Translations under genes and position numbers: made by a program | NCBI GenBank assembly: GCA_021613335.1 | Contig: JAJTWR010000067.1 | Location: 456,001 to 520,000, forward strand | Reading direction: 5' to 3' | Length of the DNA: 64,000 bases | DNA from: Whitmania pigra | Lineage: Eukaryota; Annelida; Clitellata; Hirudinida; Haemopidae | Shown here: positions 13,677 to 26,198 of the stretch, one piece after another | Layout: each line of letters begins with the position of its first letter | Numbering within the stretch: position 1 is the first letter of the stretch | The notes under the pieces: generated by a model | Seen by the model: only the letters and a program-made list of their open reading frames with translations | Told to the model about the DNA's origin: nothing | The model's database searches: none

Positions 13677-16600
13677 CAATTGAAACGGATAAAATATAAA
13701 AGTGCATAATTTCCAGTTTAAAAGTAAAGGGGCTACCAAGAGTGTAAATATTCATTAATCAATAAATAATTTATATTTATTCTAATAAATAATTAGAGAT
13801 CTAGCAAGATACAATTGAAACCAGGCCAACCTGCCATTGAATTGCATGCTAAGGATTTGCGTAAGACATTCTTCATAAGACATAAAAGTAAGAATTACTC
13901 AGATAGGTTGGTATTAAGTACACCACAAGAACCCTTATCCACTGGAAACTGCTATCTTAAAATGCCCCAAATGGGGGAATTGAATGCTAACAAGGAGAGG
14001 TTTTAGAATATCAATGGGGAATTAATTATGCTATCATGAGGGAATTCTATGTTTGTTACTAATTATCAACTGAATGCGCACAGTTTATCAGAGCCTGATT
14101 CTCAAGGTTCAAAACATGCCTCTGACCACTTGGGTGAGTTGGTTTGGTGATGTTACGCAAGTTTCAATGGATCACTTAAGAAGTGATCAAAAGCATTTGA
14201 CGTAACTTACGTAAGTGACGACTCATTATGATGTTCGTGAAGCACTTGCTCACACAACTTGTGATGATATTACATCATCATCGGAATTTTGTAAACATCA
14301 GTTCGATCATTACGTTTAATTAATGCATTGAATGAAAACATTTATTATCTGAAGAGGTAATCAAAATGTAACTTTCTCTTATCGGAAGTAATTCGTAGTC
14401 ACTGCATACGTAACCTACTTGTTGACTTATTACTATTTCTGAGCATAATGTATAATCTTCATTACTTTATTATTATAATATTTTCAAGATCTCTAAGACC
14501 TTTATCATCCTAAATCCGGATGTGTTCTTATATCAAAATCTAAACAAATTGGAATATAAATCTAATCACCATTAGATTATCATAGATAATTCAATAATAA
14601 GCATTTGCGATTACGTGGGAATTTTTATTATAATGCAATGAAAAATACTACTAATATGTGACTTTAATCTTCATTAAAATGCAATGAGAATTCTTTACCT
14701 GTAACTTTAATGTTTTCTCTTGATGTCTTGAACAGGTGAGCATGTTCATGTGAGGTGGAATTTCATAAACACTTTTCAGACACCTTTTCCTCTTAGCTGG
14801 ATACCTGATCAGCAGGTGTTCCTTGGAGGAGTTTATGAGGAGATAATGGAAAATGTAATTGCATCGAGTGCTTAATTAACGAGATTCGTTAAAATGAAGA
14901 AACTTAAAACCCATGAATTAAGTTAAGTTTCAGATGTAATTACACAATTAAATGTTTGATTTCAAACCATGAATGATGTTTCTGAGTTCAATTATTTTGT
15001 CGCATCGAAATTCGATGCACGAATTGAAAGGTCCATGAAAGATGAGATTAAATCAAGTGATGGACATAATCTGATGCTGTGTCTCAGAGACTGTGCCATG
15101 GTTGACTTAACTTTCCATGCTACGTTGACGTGTCAAATTATTAACTTAATTCAGTTGTCACTGGTGATGAATTGATTTTCATTCCTAATTTCAGGATTAT
15201 CAATTCTGATGGTGACCTATTCTTGACTTTAAAGTATTGTTGATGTTCCTAAGCGATGTCATAAGGGGATTCTCTTTCATTTTGGAGATTAGGTTGAATA
15301 ATACTTAATAATTATAATTATATATATTAATAGTATTAATTTAATATATAATATATATCAATCACTATTTGTAATTAATTATTAAATATAATAACAAATA
15401 AGCATATTTTATTAATATTCCCTGTTGCATCTTTCAAAAATCATTATGTTATCTCGTAAATGTCAACATCAGGGCTTTTGAGTTCTCAAAGATTTGAAGT
15501 CCATTAGTTTCCACTTGTCAGAAATCAATTGTCGATTATTTTAATCTTTTTTAACTCAAGATGATTCCCCTGATACTTGGGCGATATGATATCGATACGA
15601 TAATGATATGATAATGATGATATGATGACATGTTCTGGTCGTGGGTGCGTCTGGATATTCGATTTAGTAACAGTTTTGTGACATAATCTTCAATTTCTTT
15701 TCTATGATTTCACTTTCTTCTGCAATTGCATTCAATCTTTACCACTTGCCACTTTTAATTCTGTCAATCTTTATAGGAGATGAGACTTTCTAAATTGTCG
15801 TGGTGTGCAGAGATTCCATTGTTTGTGGATGAAAGATTTGATATGAATGAAATGATGGCTTCAGTACTAATGAAAGGATTTCGTGCATTCAATGTTTAAA
15901 AATGGAGGTTTTGAACCCTTGAATCACGCCATTGTTGATTGAAATCTAAAAATATTACCTGACATTTATAGATATTCCTTAAATTTATGTAAACCTTATT
16001 ACTTATAATAATATTTCCCATAGCATTGTTCTCACGCAAACTTATTGGTGTATTTCCTGTTGCTCACCTGTGCCATATTGTGATGTATGACCTCATCCTT
16101 ATCTCCGAACTGTGATCGTTGGATTGAGTTTACATGGTTGTCACAGAAAATGTGACAAGATAAAACATTCAAGGGATGAAAGCATAAATAATTGTGACAG
16201 TTATTAACAGTGAATTTGTAAAGATATCTTTCAATTTGATAAAGTGACTAACCGTGACTAATTTATTGAAATTATTAATTGTTTATTTTATTATTTTACG
16301 TTAATTTTAATTTTTTATGCAACCCATGATGTATATGAATCCTACAATATCTTTTTTGATATGTATTATAATGCTATTATATTACAGAGATTTTGAATTA
16401 TTTCCAATAAATTTCTCCTTATCAAAAATTAGGAAATAACTAATGCTTGTTCGTTAAGAATCAAGCAAGAACAATGAATCTCACATGCGTCCACTTCCTT
16501 TCTCTGGAAATCATCTAAGTCAGTGGATGACATATGCTTGCTGCTTTGCATTCCTCGTCGCCTAGCCAATTCCCGTGGGACAATTAACGTTGTTATGTCA

Positions 16601-17989
16601 TCGGCAGGGATGCTCTTGCAAATGAAGTATTGAACAATAAGCCACATGTACAAGTGACAATTCCGTAAATAACAGACTGAAGATGAGATAATAAAGACAT
16701 TTAAATTAATTAAGAGATTAATTGATCTATTCTGTTTCACTTCGAGATGTCAGGATTATATTTTCGGATTGTTGGGATGATAACATCGCACACGTGAATG
16801 TTTTGAAAATTGCAATCAGATAAATGCCATTAAAATGTAAAATTATGAGTCAGATTACGTAACTAAGTAGCTGAACGTTTCAAAAAATCCAAAAACATTT
16901 GACTTTAAAGCGTAATGCTTAATAATTGTCTACATTATTCTTAATATTTGCCCTCAAGTCCCGAGGATTTCAAAAAAGCATAAAACAGTCATAAAAGTGT
17001 CTCATAAGGCGATATTTGGTCTCACGATTCAAGACTTTTTGTGATTTCTTGGCATTTAGAGCTTGTACGTGGTCAAACTGCTGCTTTCAGGAATATTAAC
17101 GACACGGCATTAACATGTCTCAAGATTTATTCCATTTTGACGAGTTTGGTGATAATGGAAAATAAGCTGAAGTTTGGTAACTCTAGATTCTAAATTAAGA
17201 AAGTAATGGAAACGAAAGACAGTTACACTATAATAACATGATCTCGGTGATGAAGATAATGATGTTGACAATGGTGATATTGGGGTTGGTGATGCTAGAG
17301 GTAAATCAACATAATGCATCACCATATTACAAACTTTTGTCCAGAATCATATTTTAAGTTGATGGATCAAATTTTGCGGGTATTTTATTGCCAGACGAAA
17401 TTTCAAACAAAAGTCAAATTTGTTAAAAGATACTGTAAAAAGATGTTGTAATAATCACGTAATTTCAAATAAACAACCATAATTATAAAATGTAAAACTG
17501 TATGTAAAATTGAAAGCATTCGATTCAATCCAATCTATATCTCATCACCGATCTACTGTTGATCGACGTTGATATTGATATCGACATAACGATCATTTGA
17601 AAGTTTATTTGTGCAATTCTAAACCATACTTTCGTCTCTGGCGTCACATTGAAATGTCACACAATGGAATAACATAGCCACCGAATGCATTTCAGGTAAA
17701 CAATTGTAAAAGCAGTCAAATCTTTTCTTCATTCAACCGTACTTTCCTCCACCCAATATCATCGCCTTAAACATCGTCATCATCATTTTCATCGCCATCA
17801 TTAGCACCATTCCATGACAAACCTCAACACTGCAGTCGCGATAAAGTTCAAAGACACGCACTAACATGGCTCATGATCACGTCGTTAATTGAGATGATGA
17901 AAGCAATGATTGAGGCCCCTCAATCACTCATATGGATCAATGATTTTACATCAGGCTGAGCATTATGATTACTGTGACCACGATGAGAT
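13677..17989. other. 4.3-kb gene-free stretch
   Basis: AT-rich DNA without a supportable gene or element ends. A small perfect hairpin (8-bp arms GATCACTT/AAGTGATC, 3-nt loop) sits at 14170-14188. A 104-codon minus-strand frame ends at 16429 but has no ATG start, only GTG, and no recognisable domain. Confidence 0.5.
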
Positions 17990-18058
17990 TAATCATCATC
18001 ATCATCGTCATCGTCATCATCATCATCAGCATCATCATCATCATCATCATCATCATCG

Positions 18059-18142
<84 letters not shown>

Positions 18143-18172
18143 GACATCGTCATCGTCATCGTCATCATCACC
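17990..18172 (+). repeat. (ATC)n microsatellite with GTC variants
   Basis: About 180 bp of ATC units with GTC and GAC variants, attached to module copy M1'. In the other copy (M1) the same position has only about six units. Confidence 0.95.
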
Positions 18173-18600
18173 ACATTTTTCATCGCCTGCTGAGGATGAC
18201 GTGTCCACCAGCATAGTGCATTTAATTGTTCCAACAAACGCCTCTTTCCAGTCTCAAACAGGTTCACTTCCTCTTATCGCTCCATCTCTTATTTAGTGTC
18301 GTTGACTTCCGACCTTATGACATTGGACACGTGACATACTTTCTGTCAAAAACAATTTTCAATTACTAAAATATTAATAATTATGTCAATAAGGGGATTA
18401 CGGAAACGGATAAGCAACTATTAATATTATTTGAATGCGTACTTTAGTCAAACATTAAATTATTTATATATATTGTTACAAAAACAATAATTCCGAAATG
18501 AGGACCTTAGTTCAATTTCTCTAAATTTTTAGAAATTTAATCATCTACACGCGTCAGTGGCACACGCGTGGATAAATCATCCAATACGTGTCTTAAAACA
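18173..18600. repeat. Module copy M1' (inverted relative to 8395-8825)
   Basis: Reverse-complement partner of M1, including the CACGTG box (about 18331) and the doubled CACACGCG/CACGCG motif (about 18548-18571). M1' is inverted relative to M1, but the next two modules to its right (M2a', M2b') are in direct orientation, so the M1 part has been flipped in one of the copies. Confidence 0.85.
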
Positions 18601-18933
18601 ATTCGCACAATTCACTGATATTACTCAGTTGCTGAAGTTTCAAACATATTTAGAATCGCTTGTGGATTCAACCATATTACCACTGAAAGGTTGAACTCCA
18701 GAAGAGGAAAACTCGTTCTAAATAATAAATATGTATAGAAGTCATTGGCCAAAGTTCGATAATGGTTCCTCAATATGGTTGCATAAATTAGCACAAATAT
18801 TGCTTCAAACCAGAGTTTTCAACTGCGTTTAGCCCCAAATCGTGGTGCAACTTACCTTTAAATAAGCAGAATTCTTGTATTTCCTTCTTAAGTTTAAAAA
18901 GTGAAATATCGATGAACTAAAGGCACAAATGAA

Positions 18934-20070
18934 AGGTTAAAGTGGTATGAACAATGTCATGCCTCGTGTCAAATGTACGGCGGTGATGTGGTTATTTAGA
19001 TTTCTGAAATCACGCAACCAGGTGATCTTGAAGTTTGTGGACCACGTGTCTGCTAATCAACCTCTGACACTGATTTTTATCGCCTTTCTTTTGGATATTT
19101 ATTTTCTCAGTACTTTATTATGAACTCTAAATGGGAACAGCGGTCAGCGACTATATTTGGAAATATATTTATTTAAATTAATTATTTAATTTTACACATT
19201 AGCCTTCCATTTTAAATCTTCCTCTATTCAAATTTTATTCTGTTTCAACTGTAATCTGACAATGATGATAAACTTTAAGTGGGGTTCAAATGAATGCCTA
19301 ACCTTGACATAAAAGTATGTACACCGCAATGAGAGGTTGAAAATCTGTTGTTCTTTTCTTTTGTTTACAATATTTTTTTATGTTTGGCATTTGATTTTGA
19401 ACCTAGTTAACTATTATTAGAGTTTCCAGATTCCTGTTTCATAATCGGGTTTTAATGTATTGTTAATCTTTCAGACCACTACAAAGAAGTTTGAAGGCAG
19501 AAATATGTTTTCATCATCTTCATTAACGATCATTAACTTTCCATGGATAAAGTTCAAAGAAGTAATACCTGTACGAAACAGTAGAAATAATGGTCAGTTG
19601 GTTGTTTACAGTTACATTCCGAATCAATTGGTTGTTTTCAACAAAACTTTGTTGAAAGACATTGGAGATGCAATTGATTTGTTATGGTTAATTGATTCAT
19701 TATTTAAGGATAGACCACTATTACAAGTACACAAATTCTAATTTTCCATATAGGTTTAATGTTCTGAATTTGTAGTCTCATTTAATCGATTATATCCCAC
19801 AAAGAAAGAATCCAATTAATATCAATGAAGTTAATTTCTCAGCAGTGTCCCCAATTCAACTGAAATCGCCAAAAGGCAAGAGACAACCAGACGAAACATT
19901 CTTCTAAATTCTTCTTTCCTTCAGTTTCAATTAATCCCAAGCAACCCATTCAATCCTTTGAAAGTGTCCACAAAACTGACAACTGTTGCACAGCAGGTAA
20001 GAGAATGTCCACAAAGTCGAAGCTGATAATTGATGGTCCATCAGTAATCGAGTCAGCTGATTTCGGGGAA
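18934..20070. repeat. Module copy M2' (direct copy of 9578-10727)
   Basis: Two conserved blocks, 18934-19081 and 19838-20068, match M2a and M2b. Between them lies diverged sequence with faint similarity, for example around 19240-19300 against 9960-10010. A frame at 19460-19741 in the spacer has no ATG start and no domain, and I do not call it. Confidence 0.85.
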
Positions 20071-21480
20071 ATTAAATAAGGCATAAGGTTAGAAATGTGT
20101 TTGGTTCATAATTTAAAAAAAAGTAAAGTAATGTTTTTTTTTGCTTTTATTAAATAATTTTTAAAAAGTTTCTTGTTGATTTCAATTTAATAAGTTGTAT
20201 TTAAATAATTTCTTCACCTTATTTGCGGTGTTAAAATGTCTCCACCTATACTTGGTGTTTTAATCTGCGCGGGTGCAATTAACAGACCCGCATTTCGACT
20301 GAACATTCTCATCAGTTTGCATTTCAAAGTCAACTAATTGCTTTTGTGTGCTTTCTATTCCACACATGGGGATCCAGAATTGCTGCTTTTTTCTTTAAGT
20401 GTCCGTAAAATATAACACCTTATCACTAAAAGTCTTTAAAATTATAATTCTTTGTAAAAGTGTAAAACAATATCTCTGATAATCTATTTTTCCTGAGGTC
20501 ATGTAGATTATTTTGGGTGTGATCCTTCTGTTATGTCATTTGTCCCTTCAGAATCTGATTGGGACACGATGTTCCAACGCTAAAGTGCAAGAGATTCGAG
20601 AACAATACAACATTTCTAGCGCCTGTCTTCGTTTGCTTGGAGTCATAAGATGATTTCGCTGCATTGACATTTAAATTTTGATTTTTTCGTAGAATGAAAT
20701 GAGGTCTCACTTTGTTGACAGCTTATCGGTTGGATAATCGGCATAATGTTATTCATGACGATAAATGCAATGGACATAAGTTCCATTTTTCATGAATTAT
20801 TGTTACGTACATTCTCAGATACATTTTGTTTCAACAAATCCTTCGCACGCACAATTATTGGCCTCATCCTTGAGACCTTCCTTGAATCTTTCCTTCCATT
20901 CATCCTTTAACGTGTTTGTAGGAGTTACCCGCATTCATTTCAGACAGCAATTTATCATAATCTTCCGGCTGAGGACACAGCCGCACGTTTCCGATCGCTT
21001 ATGTTATATTCCTACTACGGACATAAGGTTATTTTAAAGAAGTCAAATTAATATCCACGATTGCTTTGCTTATCATGAAATGAAACAATTTATGTGACTA
21101 ATTCAGTAACAACCGCTTTCAACTTCCTTGGACAATCGACATCAATTTCTGTGAAAGTTGAATTTGCCTTTTAAGAAACATTCTGATTGTTAAATGCCCT
21201 TTGAAGTGAATAGTAACATATTTTGCTGATTGAATTGCCAAATGACATGTTTGTAAAGGGATCTATAATTTTCACTGAGACTGTCCGCTGAGAAATACCA
21301 AGCACAATTGAAAAACAGTTCCACACAAAAACATCAAAATGAGTTGGAAGGTTTGGCCAAAGCTAAAAACTTGAAAGAGAAATTCTTCTTTGCTTCGACG
21401 CTCAATTCTCATGAGATGCCAACGTCCAATAGGCAAATGAAGCAGTCAGCGAACGAATGGGGGTTTTGTTAGGAGGAGAG
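20071..21480. other. Intergenic stretch
   Basis: No gene seen. A short GC-rich hairpin (gcgggt/acccgc, 20269-20291) stands out in AT-rich surroundings. Confidence 0.45.
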
Positions 21481-21690
21481 ATGATGAAAAAGAAAGGGCG
21501 TGGCAGACAGGTGCGCGTACTTCGTGCGTGGTAATACTTAAACCCCTTTGGAACTGTTTCGTGTCGGTTGAAGAGTTTCTGTGAGAACCAGTTAGTAGTT
21601 CGTTTCCTCTTCTCGGTCGAAATTTTTGATTGACCTGCTTTGCTTAGGCAAAGAAACTAGAAAGTAGAAAGTAAGATAACCAGAGATAGC
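21481..21690 (+). promoter_or_regulatory. Candidate promoter and noncoding first exon of the 23459-25051 gene
   Basis: This is a GC-richer island in AT-rich DNA. It contains a weak TATA-like stretch (TAATACTTAAA, about 21531), a likely transcribed leader, and possible splice donors such as GAAA-GTAAGA near 21680. A good acceptor (ttttattttggtag) ends at about 23380, some 80 nt upstream of the ATG at 23459, so a 5' UTR intron of about 1.7 kb is plausible. All of this is inference from sequence pattern. Confidence 0.35.
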
Positions 21691-22538
21691 ACCCTAAGGT
21701 CAAGGATTATTAAACAATTTCTGTGAGTTGAATTTTTATTCTAAATATTTAAATAATTAGAAATTACTTTTTTGCATTTCATTAATGCGAATTTGGAATA
21801 AGTTAGTTTAATAAATACTTATTTAATTTAAATTTAAGTATTTAAATTTAATTAAAGATAAGTTTAATAAATACTTCCTAATTAAATTAAACGATAATTA
21901 GTAATTAGTAAATGATAAACTTATTTAAATTCGTGATTATCTGTCAAAATGACACCATCCTCGTAGAACTAACAGTTGCATAAACTAGAATGTTTGATTC
22001 CTAACAGATAGTAACCATTTGTGTTTCTCTTATGCAAGTTACAGATGTTATTAGATAATTTTGTCGAGACAATCGTTAATTTATATAAATTACCTTGTTG
22101 ATATCTTTACAAAAATATAATAAGTTTTTGTCTCCGACATTCGATCTCACTTGATAAACTGGTAATGTAAAGTCTATTGTTTTGGTGCAACCATGTGACG
22201 CGCTAAACAGATGGCGCTTGCTCGAGCTTCTGTCATCGTTGTAATGAAACAGATTGACATTCGTTGGTGCTTTCCATATTTCACTCGGCAACCCAGATGG
22301 AGTAGGAGATGCAAGTGTCCTTGGGTAGTTTAAGTGCTTCGTTGGGCTTGCCGCTACTAAAAGCTTTTCAATTCGCCATCAATGTCATTGTCGTCATCAT
22401 CATTGTTATGTTTTCGTTTTTTATTTAGCCGATATTTTGAGTGCCTAGTTTATATTCTATATACTAAAATTGATGTTGGTCACAAAATTGCCCGACCATT
22501 TATATAGCGCCCTTGCCCGACTAACCTGAAGGCCTCGT

Positions 22539-22712
<174 letters not shown>

Positions 22713-23458
22713 CTTCCGCCTAGCCATCGTTATCGTCTTTAGCCGGCTTAGCTCTATTATGATCCATTTTAAGACTTATTGCAGCTAGTCCAAATTATCT
22801 TAGTTATGCAACAGACTTTAATAAAATCAAATAAATCAAATAAAAGTTATTGCGGCCGATATGCTTGACTTAAGTCAATGTAATTTATATTTAGATTTTA
22901 TTTAATTATATTATATATTCTATTGTTCAAACCAAAATAGAAATACAATCTTGACTAAATCCTATCAAGTCCGTAATAATTGGGCCCCGAGGTAGTTGCT
23001 CATGAGTTCGATGAACTGCTAATTCCACAGAGATCTTATCAGATTGGTCACTTGCAACTGTTGTTTATTCTTTCAATTAGTTTAATAGGATAGCGGATGT
23101 TTTGTAAATTTTCTTGAAAAAGAGCTGTTTTCTCAGCAACAGTCTCGAGGGAGACTTGTTCAGAGGATGCTCTAACGAACCAACATATTGCGTAATACCA
23201 ACGTTGTTATGAATTTTGTTCTGTATTGTTGTTGTCAGACCTTGGAATTTGTTTGTAAAATCCCTCAATTTATTTTGAATTATGTTAATGTCGATTTTTG
23301 TAATAATTGTGAAGACAAATTTTATGCAACAAAAGAAACCTAATAAATGATTAGTAATTTGTGATTTTATTTTGGTAGGAACTTCGAAACTTCTTTTGAA
23401 GAAAGCACGTGAAGATTATATTTAAAATCCTTTTGGAATTTGGAAAAGAAAATTAAAC

Positions 23459-25051
23459 ATGAAAATGAATCGTAGAAGTCGACAACGACACGACGAGGAC
23501 AAAGAAAATTTGATTCCATCCGATTTCACGACTGAATTAAAAACACCAAAAATGCTTTTGAAAAAGCAGAAATTCTTTACAAATATTTTGAGCTCACCTT
23601 CGTCATGCCAGAAACAGGTGATAAACAACGTGTTTAGCAACGATTACTTCAAGGACGAGAGTAGCATTTCTTTATTTTACAAATCCGAGCCTCCTGGAGC
23701 ACCTCTTCCAGCGAGGAAATCAATAAACGCAGAATCACTGATCGATGTCACCGAAATGTGGAATGACAACGTCACAATGCTTTCCAACTGTGACTTGAAC
23801 AGCTTCCAAAGCCTTCCACTCCAGAAAATCATCTCCATCAGTGACATCAGCATCATCAAAAAAACTACGAAGCATGAGCAGTGTTCTGAGGATGAATTCG
23901 ACATCGACCAATTCAATAGTACTTTTGGATATCCTCTTCACAGCACTCTGAAATCATCCCCTATTAAGTCCGATGTTGGTTTGGGGCCTTTACATCAAGA
24001 TGTACATTTAACTATAAAATCAGCAACCGCTTTCCAAAATAAGAATAAGAATAAGAATTCAGTGCTTCAACCTATAAGAACAAACTCTTGCCTAACTCCT
24101 CTCGAAAATCTCCAAAACCAATTTGGTAGCGGCATAATTACGAATCCTGTAGCATTCAGAGTCCATAACAAAAACAAGAGGATTAAACGAACAGCTAAAC
24201 TTTCTCCAAACTTAAGACGAATTGAAAGATTAGAATCAACATTAACTCCGACAAAATCCACGAGCACACGAGCTCAGCCAAGCAGTTTGACGGGGAAATA
24301 TTTTGCTGAAGAAAAGCCAGTCAAACTATCCGTCATCGATTCAGAAGAAATGTATAAGCATTTTTCAAAACAGATGTCTGAGGAAGTAATGATAAGAAAA
24401 AGAATTACAACAAAAGAAAACGAGTACACACTCACCCCAACGTTGAAAAGTCCTGTCAGACTCAAGAAAGACTTTCAGCTGAACTTGCCAAAGAAGGAAT
24501 GTCAGAATTTGTCAGACGCCAAACACAAAATGAACTTTTATTCAACGCCAGACAAATCTGACAAAGAAAATGACTTATCATTGACTCTCGTTTCAGAGGC
24601 CTTCTTCGACGAATCAACTCTTAATCCAATCAACTACATTCCGATTCGTCAATATCCAAATCAAGTGGCAGAACCATCCAAACTTCCGCAAGCTGTCAAT
24701 CGTTCGATTCAGACAGAAACCACAAGCCAGCAGAACCAGCCATATTCGAACCCCTGGCCTCGACCTTTTCCCGTTCCGTTTCAATATTTCAACATTCACC
24801 CGCTCATGACATTCCAGTTTCCAATAGTACCGAATGATTTGTTGTTCCAACAAAGACTTCATTGTCCAGGCATGATCGACTCCACAAAGAGCCAAAATGC
24901 CTGTTCTTACAGACCTTCCGGCAACGCTTGGAAAAGCAAGAAGTCCAGGAGGAAGATCAGCAAACGGAAAATAATGGCCGCCAAATCGCTGGCCACCAAC
25001 AGCGCTGAATTAGTTAAAAATTCAAAATTTTCCGTTCTTGCAGTTTTGTGA
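23459..25051 (+). CDS. Single-exon, 530-residue, largely disordered, probably nuclear protein with three KEN boxes
   Basis: This is the longest non-repetitive ORF here, uninterrupted for 1593 bp, with ATG codons at residues 1 and 3. I do not recognise a folded domain. Visible motifs are KEN at residues 15-17, 319-321 and 369-371 (the degron read by APC/C-Cdh1); many Ser/Thr-Pro sites (29, 46, 167, 213, 249, 263, 331, 363); a proline motif SEPPGAPLP at 76-84; an aromatic/proline segment PWPRPFPVPFQ at 432-442; and a strongly basic tract at 492-504 (KSKKSRRKISKRK), a likely nuclear signal. Repeated KEN boxes with proline-directed phosphosites suggest a cell-cycle or maternal regulator (inference). 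WPRPF is loosely like the Groucho-binding WRPW motif; ascidian Pem is a maternal nuclear protein with such a motif, but I cannot claim homology. The flanking acceptor near 23380 and the AATAAA at 25197 frame a complete transcript. Confidence 0.85.
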   Translation: MKMNRRSRQRHDEDKENLIPSDFTTELKTPKMLLKKQKFFTNILSSPSSCQKQVINNVFSNDYFKDESSISLFYKSEPPGAPLPARKSINAESLIDVTEMWNDNVTMLSNCDLNSFQSLPLQKIISISDISIIKKTTKHEQCSEDEFDIDQFNSTFGYPLHSTLKSSPIKSDVGLGPLHQDVHLTIKSATAFQNKNKNKNSVLQPIRTNSCLTPLENLQNQFGSGIITNPVAFRVHNKNKRIKRTAKLSPNLRRIERLESTLTPTKSTSTRAQPSSLTGKYFAEEKPVKLSVIDSEEMYKHFSKQMSEEVMIRKRITTKENEYTLTPTLKSPVRLKKDFQLNLPKKECQNLSDAKHKMNFYSTPDKSDKENDLSLTLVSEAFFDESTLNPINYIPIRQYPNQVAEPSKLPQAVNRSIQTETTSQQNQPYSNPWPRPFPVPFQYFNIHPLMTFQFPIVPNDLLFQQRLHCPGMIDSTKSQNACSYRPSGNAWKSKKSRRKISKRKIMAAKSLATNSAELVKNSKFSVLAVL

Positions 25052-25196
25052 TTTAGAACTGATTGAAAGATTTGTGCATGTGATCGTTGAAATCAATGAT
25101 GTTTTTGTAAAACATTAAGTTAGGAAATTTATATTCATTTGCATTCAATTAAGAATCTCAATTTTTCAGTTTCGACTTTGAACGTTTGTTTTGTGA

Positions 25197-25202
25197 AATA
25201 AA
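25197..25202 (+). promoter_or_regulatory. Polyadenylation signal AATAAA
   Basis: A canonical AATAAA 146 nt after the stop of the 530-residue ORF, followed by a T/G-rich stretch (ttctttgtttctttg), the expected downstream element. Confidence 0.65.
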
Positions 25203-26198
25203 AATGAAATTTTATCACAGATTTCTTTGTTTCTTTGAATTGACGGTAGCGATTTTGTTCATTTAGTTATGTTAAGTCGCGATTCTAAAATTCTTTAAAT
25301 ATAATCTCATTAAGCCGCATTTTAAATCTTAATTAATTATTCTATAATTATTCTGCTTAAGACAAAAACTGCCCCTTTAATAGACAAATTGTAAAGTTAA
25401 AACTAATTTCTCAGAATCGGAAAAGTTGAACCATCGAGTTTGAGAAAACATGAATGTTGACAATCTTTTTTAAATTTGTTTTTAAAATAATTGGTTCTTT
25501 ATCTTTATATTTTTATTTTGTATCGTTATGAGTGAATTAAATATAATAGACTATTTTATTTTTAAATAAACATTCTTAATTTATGAATTAAATAATGTCA
25601 TGTAAAGATAACTTTCATAACTAAAAATAAGATAAAAGATACCAAAAGATAAAAATAACCACAAGAACTCAGATGTTTACCCCTAGCGATTGAAATATAA
25701 ACTAGTCTATAATTTCATGAAAACATACAAATACTTTTATTTTGGATTGCAAACGCATAATAAATTGAAGCTAATTGTAATGATTATTATTAAAAATTAA
25801 GTATTAAATTATTAAAAACTGTTATTTAGTCCTGTATAAATTTCAAGTTTTACACTTGAAATGAACGGAAGCAGAATATAAATAAATATTCAAAATATGG
25901 TCGTATTAGTCCTATTAGTCCTTCGATCGGAAAAATAAATAAATAAATAATTTTAGGAGCTAACACAAGTTATGTAGATGATTTTCACTCACCTTATATC
26001 GATATATCTTTTAAATTATAATGTGAATTCAGCTTTAAAGACACAAATCAAATCAAATCAAATCGCACGCAAAATAATATAAATTTAAATTTTTAAATAC
26101 ATTTTTAAGCACCGTTGGCGTGATAAAACTCAATCATTGGAGTAAATATATTAAAGCTACTTTCCAAATGAAATGAATTAATTTTTGCGCTGTTGGTC
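25203..26198. other. Intergenic DNA between the 530-residue gene and gene A
   Basis: AT-rich, with a TATA-like TAAATATATTAA about 60 bp upstream of the gene A start. No other feature is supported. Confidence 0.5.

Noticed and set aside
16429..16740. A minus-strand frame with CYLRNC after a hydrophobic segment, resembling an oxytocin/vasopressin-type peptide
   Set aside because: The frame has no ATG start (GTG only), no amidation signal follows, and there is no neurophysin-like cysteine array, so the match is most likely chance.
19460..19741. 93-codon ORF between duplicated modules
   Set aside because: Starts at TTG rather than ATG, has no domain, and lies in sequence that diverged between the two copies.
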